Assembly: GCF_002127325.2 (NCBI RefSeq)
Contig: NC_035448.2
Coordinates: 8,704,915 to 8,768,914, forward strand
Direction: 5' to 3'
Length of the DNA: 64,000 nt
DNA from: Helianthus annuus
Lineage: Eukaryota > Streptophyta > Magnoliopsida > Asterales > Asteraceae
How positions within the stretch are numbered: position 1 is the stretch's first letter; the number at the start of each line of letters is the position of its first letter. Position numbers and translations under genes: made by a program. Positions 1 to 11,594 of the stretch are shown piece by piece. The notes beneath the pieces were generated by a model that worked only from the letters and a program-made list of their open reading frames with translations, had not been told where the DNA came from and searched no databases.

Positions 1-2583
1 ACAAGGCTAAGAATAATGAGACATACGCAAGACAATAAGACACAACCAACCAAATTCTGATTAAACACAATTTGCAACCAGAAAAAACATCTCATCGGAG
101 ATAACATACAAGGCTGTCACATATACAAACAATCTTGATAATACCATTGGTTAAACATAAACCACACATCTCAACTAACCATACAAACAAGATCAAAGAC
201 AGGCAGACACAGAAACTGCAAACAAACAGCATTTTAGCAACATACAAGATCATAAACGAGCAGACATCAAGACAAAGATTCTCAACATATAGACCTCATA
301 GCAAGGCAGACACAGACATCAAGAACAATCTTGACAGAACAACTGATTAAAGAACACTCAAACCATATGGTTTGACTAATCATACCACACAAAAAACGAT
401 AAGACATACGGACAATGCACAGGAGACACTTTGACAGTCCAAAAAATAGAATCAAATCTCATGATCCAAACCAAATCTTCACACAAGCCAACACATTAAG
501 AATCAGATAACATGTAAACAAATGCAAAAAACCTAAGGCGAAGCTGAGTCAGGGACAAGATTCCAGGTTCGTCACTCAATGGTGCCTGGACATGCCTTTA
601 CTCAGGAGCCACAAACTGAACACAACCAACCTAATAATACGACAAGAAGTATAAACAAAAAATACAACAACCCTGCAAGAACACTGAATAGAAACAAACA
701 GGAATTGCACAGAACAAGACAGATACAAATAAACCAAGAAACAACACAAGACGGGACAATGCAACAAATAGCACATAAACTTGATCAAGTGCCGGCCCGA
801 CTAGTCCGGTAAACAGGGGATGCCTAGACTCGGAATAATATGATATAGAAACAGGAAAAAAATAAAAGAGACAAAGATTGGAACAATCTTACAGTGGGTG
901 CAAAAGCTCCAAAAATAGACCAGAACTGTAGTTTTTGAGAACTACAAGAACTGATCAATCCTCAAACAAAAAACCACCTGGTTAGTTTGCCCTGAACCTT
1001 CTAGGGTTACAGAGACCAACATGGATCTTCAACAAACAGAAGACCTCCTTTTTCAACACCAAACTGACGTTACAAGATCTTGCAGATATTGCAATATCCA
1101 AACATATTTTATACGATCTATACCTGAAATCACTTAAAAAAACAAAACCGAACAGACGAGAAGAAAACAAACATATCTAAACACAAGAACACAACGGAAA
1201 CCCCTTATTTGGTCAAAGGTTTCATGTCCTAACTTGCATTTGGCTTTTGATTATAAAGGCCACCGTAGCATATTTGATATGACAACAAACAATTACAAAT
1301 ATGAAGGGACATTTACAAGAATAAAAAGCCATATAATGATTCGGTTTTCAGAATAAACAACTTAGCCCAAATGAAAAAAATGGTTTGTACACAAGCAAAT
1401 ACACATCTTTCAAGTTTAGCCAGTTTAAGAAAGCATATAGATGAGAAAGCAATAAATCTGAATAATAAAGGTGAACATCTGATGTAAAAGAAAAGCCCAA
1501 AGAATCTGCAAGGCTGATGAAACATCACAACTTCAGGTAAAAAAAAACATATATTGTAGCAGCTAAGAAGAAGCACATACTAACACAAGTCTTATACACC
1601 TTTCATCATTCAACAATCTACCAACATAACAAAACTTTGACCGATGCCAAACAAAACAAAGTGTCATCACTTTCCACAAATACACATTATAAAGCAAACA
1701 ACCATTACTAAACCAGAATATCACACACAAGCATACACAAGAAAGAAAAACAATATATCACAATAAGATGCAATAACACAATATTCAGGATATGAATCTC
1801 CCTGTCAATAATACTGACTCATCCAACTGGTCACCGAAAGCCTAAGCAAAACACAATCGTGTGACAAAGAATGAAAGAGTTAAGAGAAAAAAACCTTACT
1901 GATCACCCCATAGAAATGCAGATCTAAGATTTAAGAAATTTAACCCTAGCTAGCAAGCTTCACCCGATCTGACTTCGATCGAAGATAATCACAATACAAA
2001 ACCTCGACTCCAATTGTAGGTATGAGACTAGATGACCAGATTCAGCCCATCACCTGCTACACCTACCCGTACCCAGTGCTCCACATAGATCTACCAGCCT
2101 TGATGAAGGTGATATTCTTTGCTTTTATCACCTTAAGAAGTTCTATTCTACACTCCCGGTACCAAATTATCAACAGTAACACCCAACTTTGACGAAAGTT
2201 CACAAGTAGACTCCGGTGTGGCCAGACTGATAGATTGCATTCACCGGTGAAGCTACTTGTTTTAATCAGCAGGAACAATCATGAGAGAGAACCGGTTTTC
2301 CTTTCATGAACAAAACTTCATATTTAGGGATTAAACCTCAAATACACAGTGGAAGAGAGACAATGATTTAAACATCTGAACCCCAAAATCTGACACTATT
2401 TTGACAACAAAAAAACCTTTGAATCAACCAAGAATGCTGAAATCAAAAAACACTCAGATAAATTGATGGAGAAAATTGAATCAAGAACAACTATCCAACG
2501 CACCAACGGAAGTTCTTGGGGGTTCCATTTAAGAAAAGATTTTAAAAATCGATAAAAAAATAAGAGCCAGAGCTCTGATACCA
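1..2583 (-). other. Coding-free internal region of a minus-strand LTR element
   Basis: This AT-rich stretch lies on the internal side of the primer-binding site at 2572-2583, so it should be the 5' internal part of a minus-strand LTR retrotransposon whose other LTR is beyond the window start. I see no gag, protease, reverse transcriptase or integrase motif on either strand; the short open frames lack domains and conserved residues. It could be a LARD-type non-autonomous derivative or an eroded internal region. Assignment rests only on adjacency to the PBS and LTR. Confidence 0.45.
2572..2583 (-). promoter_or_regulatory. Primer-binding site of the left-edge LTR element
   Basis: Read on the minus strand this is TGGTATCAGAGC, the standard plant retrotransposon PBS complementary to the 3' end of initiator tRNA-Met. 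It directly abuts the LTR end, which identifies 2584-3306 as a 5' LTR. Confidence 0.85.
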
Positions 2584-3306
2584 TGTCAAAAATGGTAAGG
2601 ACGCTTAACACAACATAAAGAATCAATAAAGAACACAATGAGAAGCGACAAAAACTGGTGACGAAAATTTTATTAATCAACCCAAACCAAAAACACCCCC
2701 CAAACCCTAGATCTCACATATGTGAGATCAGAAATCAAGCATATACAAAATATAGGATCAACTGATAAAATATCAGTTGATCATATAAAGAAAAAACTAA
2801 AAACTGAAAGATCCAACACTGGACCAACACAAATCAGACCTAAACAAGGCTGATGCACAACAATAATCAGACCAACGACGATAATTGATCCACAATCGGA
2901 TCAATAACTGAACAAGACTCACAACATAACTTCATCAGATCATAACAACTCGAACGGATTGAACATCTTGAATGGATTGAGAGAACTGTGTGTTGTAGGT
3001 GTGTAAACGAGAGAGAATTGGGGGATTATGATTCTCACAACTGATGATCTCTATTTTATACTCCAGCACAAACAATGTTTCACTATAGTCCACAAGAAAG
3101 CCAAGTGATGATCGCAACCCTTCTGAACTTTCACATACCACCCTCACACTTTCAACCTGTTTACACCTTAAACACTTATCAGCCCATAAACACTCATGAG
3201 CCCAAAATATGATCCAATTATAACATAAATATATGTAACATACCATAAGCCCAATCGTATAAGATGTATGAATTATAACAATATATTGTAACAATATATT
3301 TTAACA
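2584..3306 (-). mobile_element. 5' LTR (723 bp) of a minus-strand retrotransposon
   Basis: On the minus strand the block starts TGTTAAAATATATTG and ends TTTTTGACA immediately before the PBS, giving the expected TG..CA ends. A TATA box (TATAAAATAG on the minus strand) lies at 3051-3060. The AT-rich sequence and TGTTA start resemble copia LTRs, but no coding sequence in the window allows a lineage call. The partner LTR and its TSD are outside the window. Confidence 0.65.
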
Positions 3307-3338
3307 TAAACAAATTTTAGTATTAACAGATATTAGTG

Positions 3339-3340
<2 letters not shown>

Positions 3341-3372
<32 letters not shown>
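3341..3372. repeat. (AT)n microsatellite
   Basis: Uninterrupted AT dinucleotide run of about 32 bp just outside the left-edge LTR. Confidence 0.95.
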
Positions 3373-3376
<4 letters not shown>

Positions 3377-3568
3377 CTGTTTAAGTTGGAGTGCACCTGG
3401 ATTTGTGACCGGATATGAAGCCAAGTAGATCGCTGGTGACCAGCAACAACAGAGAAATTTACCGGAGAAGGCAACGTCGCTGATGACAACCGGAGGTTGC
3501 TGAAATTACCTTTGCCGGAAACTCGTCTCTTCTTTACATCGGAGACGGCAACCGGGAACGTTGTTTGG

Positions 3569-3632
3569 CCGGAACTCGTCTCCGCCTGAAATTACCTTTG
3601 CCGGAACTCGTCTCCGCCTGAAATTACGTTTG
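3569..3632. repeat. 32-bp tandem duplication
   Basis: Two adjacent 32-bp copies (3569-3600 and 3601-3632) starting CCGGAACTCGTCTCCGCCTG and differing at one base. A more diverged copy of the same unit lies upstream at about 3499-3529. The surrounding 3380-3770 stretch holds nothing else I recognise. Confidence 0.85.
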
Positions 3633-3921
3633 CTGGAAACGGCGAATACTTGTTTGGCCGGTGGAAAAAGGAACGTTGGCCAACGTTGGTTGTACGGAGA
3701 GAAAAGGAAGGTGTACGGAGACAAATTGTACACAAAAAACAAATATATTTTGCAATACATCATATATACATAGAACGGAAACTCCTACTGCAGAAAACAC
3801 CCATTAGGCAAGATATTGTTTGATAGAAAATCATGTTCTGTGGTTCTAAACAAAAACTCCTACCGCGGACAACTTAATTTGTACTAAACAATGACTTTTT
3901 ATTAACCAAAGTCGTTAAACT

Positions 3922-4020
3922 AATTTCATCTATATTTCTACAATATGGAGCACAATATTGTTTGATGTAGCAAAAAATCATGTTGTGGTTTTGCCTAGTA
4001 ACACTTGTTACCCTACTAAA
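3922..4020. repeat. Dispersed repeat also present in the right flank
   Basis: About 100 bp beginning TTTCATCTATATTTCTACAA is clearly homologous to 63120-63247 on the other side of the nested cluster, with substitutions and a purine-rich insertion in the right copy. Function unknown. Confidence 0.7.
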
Positions 4021-4480
4021 GGTCTGTTTGGTTGGGGTAATTGAATAAGCGAAGGAATGGAATGGACAAAAGAATGAAATGGACCATTACCATTCCATAG
4101 TCTTGTTGGTTACCATGTGAGAATGGAATAGATCATTAATTACCGTGTGTTGTTTAGTAGACAGGAAAAGATGAAGGAATCCAATTGGCGTTAGGTTATG
4201 GCGGCGGGTGGCAGCGGTGATGGTCGTTGGCAGTGGAGGTGGTAGAGGGTGGCACCGACATCGATGGGTGGCAGCGACGATGGTGGTCGGGGATGGGGGT
4301 GGCGTTAGTCGGCGGTAGCAACGGTGGTCAGTGACAATGGCGGCGATGATAGTCGCAATTAGCAGCGTTATGCAAAATTCGAATTTGATGTTTTGAATAG
4401 AGGAACTAACGCCACATAATAATCGCAAGAAGAGATGGTGTAATTATATCCTCACCCATTTTCCTTGTAATGAGATCTTA
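4021..4480. mobile_element. Possible MITE-like block with GGTGGC-rich core
   Basis: The block starts GGTCTGTTTGGTTGGGG, a style of terminus common in plant MITEs, and has an internal inverted repeat around GGAATGGAATGG (4050-4100). A core of degenerate GGTGGC/GATGGTGG repeats lies at 4199-4352. I could not find a matching terminal inverted repeat or TSD at the right end, so this is tentative. Confidence 0.3.
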
Positions 4481-4511
4481 GGAACACAATCCTAAATTAG
4501 TGAAAACAAAT

Positions 4512-4673
4512 TGTAACACCCTTAATTTTCGATGTAATAGTTGCACATACTTTATTTAAATAACCAAACGATTCTCAATTAACGTGAAAAGATTGATGTA
4601 ATTTTGATTTTCAATTCAAAACAAATGAACATATAGCGTTTAAAGGAGGAGATAAAGACTTTTGGATATCTTT
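4512..4673 (+). mobile_element. Possible old LTR fragment interrupted by E1
   Basis: TGTAACACCCTTAATTTTCG at 4512 has the form of a Tekay-type LTR start (compare TGTAACACCCC of E5). E1 inserted about 160 bp downstream. A continuation from 59161 is plausible but I could not identify its end. Confidence 0.3.
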
Positions 4674-4678
4674 GAGTG
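4674..4678. repeat. E1 target-site duplication, left copy
   Basis: GAGTG, matching GAGTG at 59156-59160 immediately after the E1 3' LTR. The perfect match across 54 kb shows that E1 is one insertion split by later ones. Confidence 0.9.
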
Positions 4679-5036
4679 TGATGACGGGGGTAGCTGAAAC
4701 CTTAATAACCTGACTAGAGACACAACAGCTTAAAAGGTTGAAAGGTTAAAAGGTTCGGAAATAGTCCAACGGTCATGAACAGTAAAAAGACAAGTGAGAG
4801 CCTTGTCACATCACCCTCTGCGTGTCCAAAACTCTCAGCCGTAAAAGAGAGTATGTACACAGAGAACAACCTTTTACCCACATGTCTAAACCCTTCAACC
4901 CCCAAATGGGCAAGTCCCTCACTATAGCCAAGGATCACTGGTCAAAGGCTTCCTCTTATAGAAGATTCTTTCCCTATAAATAACAGCCTCTTGTCATTCA
5001 TTCCAGCCATTCCAGATCAACTCAGATCACCCTTGA
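4679..5036 (+). repeat. E1 5' LTR, first part
   Basis: First 358 bp of the E1 5' LTR, homologous to 58533-58890 with about 11 substitutions. It has a TATA box CTATAAATA at 4974-4982. It is cut after CTTGA (5032-5036) by the insertion of E2. Confidence 0.92.
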
Positions 5037-5604
5037 TGTCACACCCCTAATTTCCACGTGTCACCGGTGGGCCGGTGGGGGATTATCGTGACGTAGTTGA
5101 TATCGTCATAGTCAAACAACACAAATTATAATGCACAGCGGAAGCAAAGATAGATTTATTTCAACTTAAAATTTATTGTAATATCCAAGTATCACAAAAT
5201 GTCGAAATAACATCCACAGGCAGAATTAGATAAACAGGAAACTTCATTTCAACAGATTTTGTGCATCCTAAGCTTGCGAGACTTCTACGGATGCTTAAGG
5301 AGTGACCAGCCTATTACGCGTACTACCTGCACTTAGTCTTTTTGGAAAATACGTCAGTTTACACTGGTAAATACAATTCAACTGACTCATTTTGAAAAAT
5401 GTTTAAAATTGATTTAAATGCACGTGGCATAAAACTTTTTATAACTTGGGACAATTATTTGCTTAATAATCTTGTAAAAGAATTACATGTTCGTTCTGCG
5501 TTCAGTAGCCCGGGTTTGTTCCGGGTTAAGGATTAATAGACACACCACTTAATATAATTCCGCCGCGAGACTTCTCTCGTACCGACGATTATACATGTTA
5601 TACA

Positions 5605-5635
5605 GCGCTACGGGTGTACGCCTACACCCGAGTGC
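5605..5635. promoter_or_regulatory. Strong hairpin in the E2 LTR
   Basis: CGGGTGTA-CGCC-TACACCCG is a perfect 8-bp stem with a 4-nt loop at 5611-5630. After a one-base bulge a further 5 pairs form (GCGCT/AGTGC, one G-T). The other LTR keeps the core stem. On the minus-strand transcript it lies about 580 nt from the LTR 3' end, so it could sit in the leader RNA. Confidence 0.5.
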
Positions 5636-7950
5636 TAAGGTCGTGGCCATTCTTTGAATGATGCCAAGGATATCCGGGACATGGTCATTAAGCCCCCAAA
5701 GGCGTTAAACAAACAAAACAGCATTTTCAAACGGGTTCATTTGACTGCACATAACCAAGACCGGTTATGGTCAATTTCCCGACCAAGCGGTATTTTATAT
5801 ACCGTACCCCAAGCCCGTATAGGGAAAATAAGTTAAACGTATTTACCTGAGCAAAGTATAAACCAAATATAACGAGTGCAAGTAGCTTTTACTGGGCTCC
5901 TAGATCTGGAAATTAAGGTTTTAATAACCTATTAGAATCCTAACGGGTCTTAAGCTTAGACCGGTTAGTTTTATATAAAGATTACGGTTTTAAACGCACA
6001 ATAAGGCGAAGACCGTTTTAGAATGTGGTTTTTGCCCCAACAAGTTTGCACACTTGTTTTATATGGGTATCATAACCACATTCTGGATTTTGAGACCAAA
6101 AAGATATGGTTTGACCCGTTTCGGCTAAAATGGCCAAACTAGCCACATAAGCCGATCCGAACGCGTATAATGCGTAACGAGTAACCATAGGAGTCAAATA
6201 CAAGTTTCTGCAGTTAATATACTTAAAATATGTTGTGATATCAGAATGATACCTTCCATTATGCCCCAAATGATTTTTAAACCAAAACTATGCCTCATAA
6301 GGGCGTTTTGGTCATTTTATAAGGTGTAAAAGAGTTAAATTAATAACCTGAGTTACAGGTCTGATTACATTAGTAAATATATTTAATTTACTAAGTTATA
6401 ACAGCAGGGTATCAAAATTTGTGAAATTTATTGGCTTTAACCTTACTATGCACCGTAGGGGCATTTTGGTAATTTCACAAGTGCCTAAAAGGTCAATTCT
6501 GGAATTCTGAGTTCAAAACATTTGCCTACTGTTTAAAAATATAAAAGTATACTAATTACATCAGTAGGTTCAAACCCTTATGCTAAATAAGGTCCTAGTG
6601 CACACTTATATGTTAAAAATGCCTAAAAAGGCGATTTGGAGCCATTTCCGGGTTTTCTGTAAAAAGCTGATATTTTTAATATTCCAGAAGGCTCAAAATA
6701 ATTTATTTATAATAATAAATCTATAGAATTTGGTTTGAGGTCAAAAGGTTTTGTAAAACTCATTTTATGGCTAAAAAGGGTAAAACCGGCATAAACCAAA
6801 TTAATCTTAGAACACTAAGTTATGCTCAGCCTAAAAATAAATAAAAATCACCAAAAATCCCAAAATATTATTTTATAACAGTGGGTAAAAAGTTTGATAT
6901 AAAAATTTGGGTTTTACTAGGCTATACGTAATTTACGCAATTAATTAGTAAAGAAGCTCTTAATTACGCTATTGAGCATAACTCTTAATCTAGACCTCAA
7001 ACTGACTTCAAATTTTGGGTGCAAGTTTATAAATTAGCAACTAAGGTGCCTACTCTTTTACATTTTCCAAAAATCATGTTTTAAGGTCAAATGGGCATAA
7101 TGGTCAACATATAAGCAATTAACGGAAACATGCATGTGAATAGGATATCTAATGAACCGGGTTGTATAAACTCAGAGAGTTATACTAATATCCAAATAGG
7201 TTCAAAAGAAGCTCTAAGGCAATCCTAATCTTGGCTTAAACGGGTCAGAACTGAAAGTCAAAACAGAAGTCAAACTTTGCGACTTTCGGTTCCAAACCGA
7301 GCCTAAACTGAAAATTGTCGAGTTGAACATGTTGGAACATGTTCTTACATTAATTACCAAGTTATTTTATGTGACCTACATTGCTAATTATAAGTTAATT
7401 TGAAGTTAAGCGTTCTGTTGACTTTTTATAGTTAGCTTTGACTCGACAATTGACATGCTTAAAGTGGGAATCTGGAAATACCCTTTTTAAGGGTTTGATA
7501 CCCACTTAATTACCTACTTATAGGTGTTTTTAATTCGGAATATTAGTGAGTAATTATGAACTAATCCCGAAGTCAAACCTTAATTATGATGGTTTGACTT
7601 TTAGCTAATTAACTAAGCTAAAAGTAATTAGAGGGGTTTAAGGACACTTACAAGAGTCCTAAGAATGCTTAAGATGCCTAAGAAAATTTGTTGTAGTCCA
7701 GGAAAGCTCCGGAGATCTTGAACAAGAGTGCCAAGTGAGCAAGTGAAAAATGGTTACACACAAGCTCCTTTTATAGCAAACCAAGTGCCTTAGGATCTTG
7801 CCAAGTAACTCTAGGATAGTTAGGAGATGATCCCAGGTGCCCCTATAAGACTAAATACTGCCTAGCAAGCCCCTGGTTTTGAAAATTTACGTTTTAAGTC
7901 GGTTAACAGGTTGAACAGGCAGCTGTCCAAAATCTGCTGCCAGCGACCTC

Positions 7951-8100
7951 CTTACGGACCGTAAGCACATGGCCTTGCGGTCCGTTTGCGTTTCTTACGG
8001 ACCGTAAGCTTTTATCTTTACGGTCCGTAACCGACCTTGCTATAAACTCCCAGGTACCCTCCTTACGGACCGTAAGCCTAAGGCTTTGCGGTCCGTAACC
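7951..8100. repeat. Cluster of CTTACGGACCGTAAG palindromes in E2 LTR
   Basis: CTTACGGACCGTAAG is a perfect inverted repeat (7-bp arms around one base) at 7951-7965, 7994-8008 and 8062-8076. Related TTACGGTCCGTAA (8018-8030) and GCGGTCCGT variants lie between. They sit 200-330 bp upstream of the minus-strand TATA box, in U3, where transcription-factor sites would be expected. The copy at 38856-39005 keeps most units with point changes. Confidence 0.7.
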
Positions 8101-8676
8101 GATGGCCAGAGGACAAAATTTTGTGAGCTTTTAAGTCTTAACCAAGCAATCAAACCAACTCCGAAATCAGTCCCTCTTTTTCAGATGTGGGACCATCTTG
8201 ATCAGTCATTGCATGCCTAGCATGCTCTTACATGTTTCCCATTCAATTTCAACTCTCGAGGGTCTTGCAAAGTGACGGAGATTACCAAGAATGAGTCTTG
8301 GATTCTCATAATAGTTGGCCAAGGAAAATAATTATATTGATTCCTTTTTACAAGGATTTTATTTAACATTTTCAGTAGTAACAACCTATAATTCCAAAGT
8401 CCTTAATAAAGATGCAACTTTATTTATTTGAGAGCAGCCGGTTATCATATAAGATGATTTTCAAAAGATTTAAGGATCTTGGGATTTATAAAAATTCGGG
8501 TCGCTCAGAGGTGTTTTAATAACATGCCGCCCTCGGGTCATTCAGAGGTATTTTAAATAACATGACGCCCTAAAAATCCTACCAAACATCTTTTATTTAA
8601 TCCGGCTTTTCTGACACGTCTGTCTCTCGTGACACGTGTCTTTATTTCAATGGACAGGAATTTCCGAGGTGTTACA

Positions 8677-8697
8677 TCCTCACCCCCTTAAAAGAAA
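8677..8697 (-). promoter_or_regulatory. E2 polypurine tract
   Basis: Minus-strand TTTTAAGGGGGTGAGGA directly upstream of the 3' LTR, the expected plus-strand primer site for reverse transcription. Confidence 0.85.
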
Positions 8698-8712
8698 TCT
8701 CGACCTTGAGAT

Positions 8713-10532
8713 TTACTGAAACAGTTGAGGGTATTTCTCTTGCATTTTGGACTCTAACTCCCATGTATATTCAGGACCTCTACGAGCATCCCATTTTACC
8801 TTGACAATAGGCACAAGCTTTCTCCGAAGCATCTTTACCTGTCGATCCTCAATCGACACAGGTTTTTCCACAAATTTTAAGCTCTTGTCTATATGCACCT
8901 CCGTGTGTGGTATGACTAGCGACTCGTCAGCTAGACATTTCTTTAGATTACAGACGTGGAATACATTATGAATACCATCGAGCTCCTCAGGTAAGTTTAA
9001 CTTATAAGCCACTGATCCTACACATTCGATGATCTCGAAAGGTCCTATATACCTTGGGCTTAACTTACCTTTCTTGCCAAATCGCATCACCCCCTTCCAA
9101 GGTGATACTTTGAGCAAAACCTTATCGCCAATATCAAACTTGAGAGGCTTTCGCCTTTCATCCGCATAGCTCTTCTGCCTATCTCGAGCAGCTTTCAGGC
9201 GATCGCGAATTTGGACAATCTTGTCCGTTGTCTCGAAGACTAAGTCAGGACCTGATAATTGCGTATTTCCCACTTCTGCCCAGCAAATGGGCGTTCTGCA
9301 CTTTCTACCATATAGTGCCTCGAAAGGCGCAGCCTTAATGCTAGTATGGTAGCTATTATTGTAGGAGAATTCGACTAACGGTAAATGCCTGTCCCAACTT
9401 CCTCCTAGATCAATCACACATGCACGCAGCATGTCTTCCAACGTCTGAATGGTACGCTCACTCTGCCCATCCGTCTGAGGGTGGTAAGCCGTACTGAAAT
9501 TCAATTGAGTGCCCAGAGACTGTTGGAAACTCTTCCAGAAATGAGATGTGTATCTAGTATCCCGATCCGAGATAATAGATACTGGCACACCATGCAAGGC
9601 CACAATCTTATCTACGTACAATTGGGCTAGCATGTCAGAGCTGAAGGTCTCTCTAATGGGCAGGAAGTGTGCTGACTTAGTCAGTCTATCAACTATGACC
9701 CATATAGTATCATTTCCCTTCGGCGTCTTAGGCAATTTGGTGATGAAGTCCATCGTTACCATTTCCCATTTCCAAGTGGGAATTTCAGGCTGTTGCAGCA
9801 GACCTGACGGCTTCTGATGTTCAGCTTTGACTTTAGCACACGTCAAGCATTTAGCTACATAAGCAGCTATAGACTTTTTCAAGCCTATCCACCAATAATT
9901 CGCCTTTAAATCCTGGTACATCTTACCAGCTCCAGGATGGACAGAATACTTGGAACTGTGGGCTTCCTTGAGGATAACATCACGAAGTCCTCCATATACA
10001 GGAACCCATATTCGTCCATTTAATCTCAACATTCCGTTTTTATCATAGGACAACTGTTCTTCAGTTACTCCTAATTTCTCTTCGGAATAGTTAGCTTCCA
10101 ACACAGCTTCCTTTTGTGCAGCTAACAACCTTTCATTCAAGCTGCTCTTAATTTCAATGCTCTTGGCATTGATCCTTATTGGCTTCACTCTCTCCTTCCT
10201 GCTTAAAGCATCTGCGACTACATTGGCCTTGCCTGGATGGTACCTTATTTCACAATCATAATCGTTTAAGGTTTCCATCCATCGTCGCTGCCTCATGTTC
10301 AAATCCTTCTGATTGAACAGGTGTTGAAGGCTCTTATGGTCGGAATAGATTACACACTTCGTCCCATACAAATAATGCCTCCAAAGTTTTAGTGCAAATA
10401 CAACGGCACCCAACTCTAAGTCATGGGTGGTATAATTCTTTTCGTGCACCTTTAATTGACGTGAAGCGTAGGCTATGACCTTGCCCTTTTGCATTAATAT
10501 GCAACCCATTCCGGTGTGTGATGCATCACAAT
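8713..10532 (-). pseudogene. pol: E2 pol, downstream half: RNase H, integrase, chromodomain
   Basis: This 3' half of the E2 gag-pol frame is cut off from its upstream half by E3. From about 10527 downward it encodes the RNase H domain (about the first 110 residues; CDAS just upstream of the open part and [15 protein letters not shown] near its end). It continues with an integrase with H..H and CLTC zinc-binding residues, then catalytic segments [15 protein letters not shown] and [11 protein letters not shown] (the D, D, E positions). It ends with a GPFEII segment and a chromodomain-like segment of about 50 residues. This half is open for 598 codons with no internal defect. It ends 36 bp before the 3' LTR, as usual in the family. 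It could not function because E3 separates it from the start of pol. Confidence 0.9.
10528..10532. repeat. E3 target-site duplication
   Basis: ACAAT here and at 20945-20949, flanking E3. The duplicated bases lie in the E2 RNase H codons around CDAS. Confidence 0.9.
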
Positions 10533-10959
10533 TGTTGATGCACGGAATGTCTGTTGACTGCGTCTACAAAAAGTCTGAAGTCAAGATTGGTCTATAGGGG
10601 GTCAAAGTGTAAATTTTGTATTAAATAGACTTAGGATCGCTTATTAGGTATTGTATTGTCTTGGACCGCTTATGTGTCACTTATATGGATCCCTTATGTG
10701 ACAAAGGGTCTGGATCGCTTATATGGCATGTCACATAAGCGACCATGGTTCTCTATATATAGGTAGGAGCGGTTCATCATTTGGAACGACGTATGTGTGT
10801 GCTACGGTGCTAAAACTCTGCTGAAATTTTATCAGAAAGCAATAAAAACACAAGGAATTGAAAGGATTAGCTGTTGTTACTTTATTTACGTTGATTCCAC
10901 CTTCGTATGTAAAGATGAACTACTTCGACTGACTTTTCGGGTCATAGAACGGTCCAACA
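10533..10959 (+). repeat. E3 5' LTR (427 bp)
   Basis: TG..CA ended. It carries repeated GGATCGCTTAT/GGACCGCTTAT motifs (about 10633-10740) and a TATA box TATATATA at 10754-10761. The PBS follows directly. It matches 20518-20944 with 7 substitutions and no indels. Confidence 0.95.
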
Positions 10960-10961
10960 AG

Positions 10962-10973
10962 TGGTATCAGAGC
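10962..10973 (+). promoter_or_regulatory. E3 primer-binding site
   Basis: TGGTATCAGAGC two bases after the 5' LTR, complementary to initiator tRNA-Met. Confidence 0.92.
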
Positions 10974-11141
10974 TCAGGACGAGGAGTTCATACTACGACA
11001 GCATAGATCTGCAGAAATCTCTCTTTTCTACTCACTTTCTCTCATACTTTTTCAGTTTCTAGTGGTTCCTACGGTCAAAATTGTCTGAAATTTGAGTATA
11101 ACGTGTAAAACACACTTTTAACAAAGCCTAGAAAGAATCAG

Positions 11142-11583
11142 GTGAAAATACGGACTAAAAATGGTAAAAACTGTTTAAAAACTGTCGATCGCGTTTTCGG
11201 ACATTGGATTGCTTATCTGGACATAACCTGCTTGGATCGCTCCAAATTCACACTTGGGATCGCTTTTTCGGACAATTTAACTCTCTGGATCGCTCGAACG
11301 GACAACATTGTTGAACCGCTCGAACGATCACATTCGGACCGCTCATACGAACACTTCTGGATCGCTCCAACGAACAAGAGTTGGATCGCTTATTTGACAG
11401 TATTTGAACCGCTCGAACGATCATTCTCTGGATCGCTCGAGAGGACTTAGTCATTACTGTCTGGTCCGCGTTTACGAACATATACTGGACCGCTTTTCTG
11501 TCAAACTGTTTAGACAGGATCGCTTTTGTGAACTGATATTTTTCAAAACCAAAATTTTTTCTAAGTGTTGTTTGATTTTGCAG
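11142..11583 (+). other. E3 leader: candidate intron full of GGATCGCT repeats
   Basis: The leader holds about 13 irregularly spaced copies (every 22-33 bp) of GGATCGCT/GGACCGCT/GAACCGCT between about 11205 and 11530. The same motif occurs in the LTR. The block is bounded by a good donor (CAG|GTGAAAA at 11141/11142) and a strong acceptor with a T-rich tract (TTTGATTTTGCAG|GT at 11583/11584), just before the gag ATG at 11595. A 442-nt 5'UTR intron is therefore plausible but inferred. Open frames crossing this block have no domain. Confidence 0.5.
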
Positions 11584-11594
11584 GTACGTTCACA

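Larger units (their letters stand above)
5037..8676 (-). repeat. E2 3' LTR (3640 bp)
   Basis: Homologous over its full length to 35921-39581. It lies next to the PPT, so for this minus-strand element it is the 3' LTR. It has a TATA box (minus-strand TATAAAAGG) near 7768-7776, a palindrome cluster at 7951-8100 and a strong hairpin at 5605-5635. The small open frames inside (for example 5654-5836 and 6018-6269) show no domain and recur in the other LTR; I regard them as non-coding. Confidence 0.93.

Noticed and set aside
579..812. Overlapping 70-77-codon ORFs on both strands
   Set aside because: Low-complexity composition of AT-rich DNA, no motif, no start context.
4087..4428. Minus-strand proline/histidine-rich ORF
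   Set aside because: It is the reverse translation of a GGTGGC-type degenerate repeat; no domain, start context or conservation signal.
5654..6269. Small ORFs conserved in both E2 LTRs
   Set aside because: Conservation follows from LTR identity, not selection; no recognisable domain.
10962..10973. tRNA gene fragment
   Set aside because: The tRNA-complementary stretch is only the PBS core next to an LTR; no tRNA cloverleaf around any of the PBS sites.
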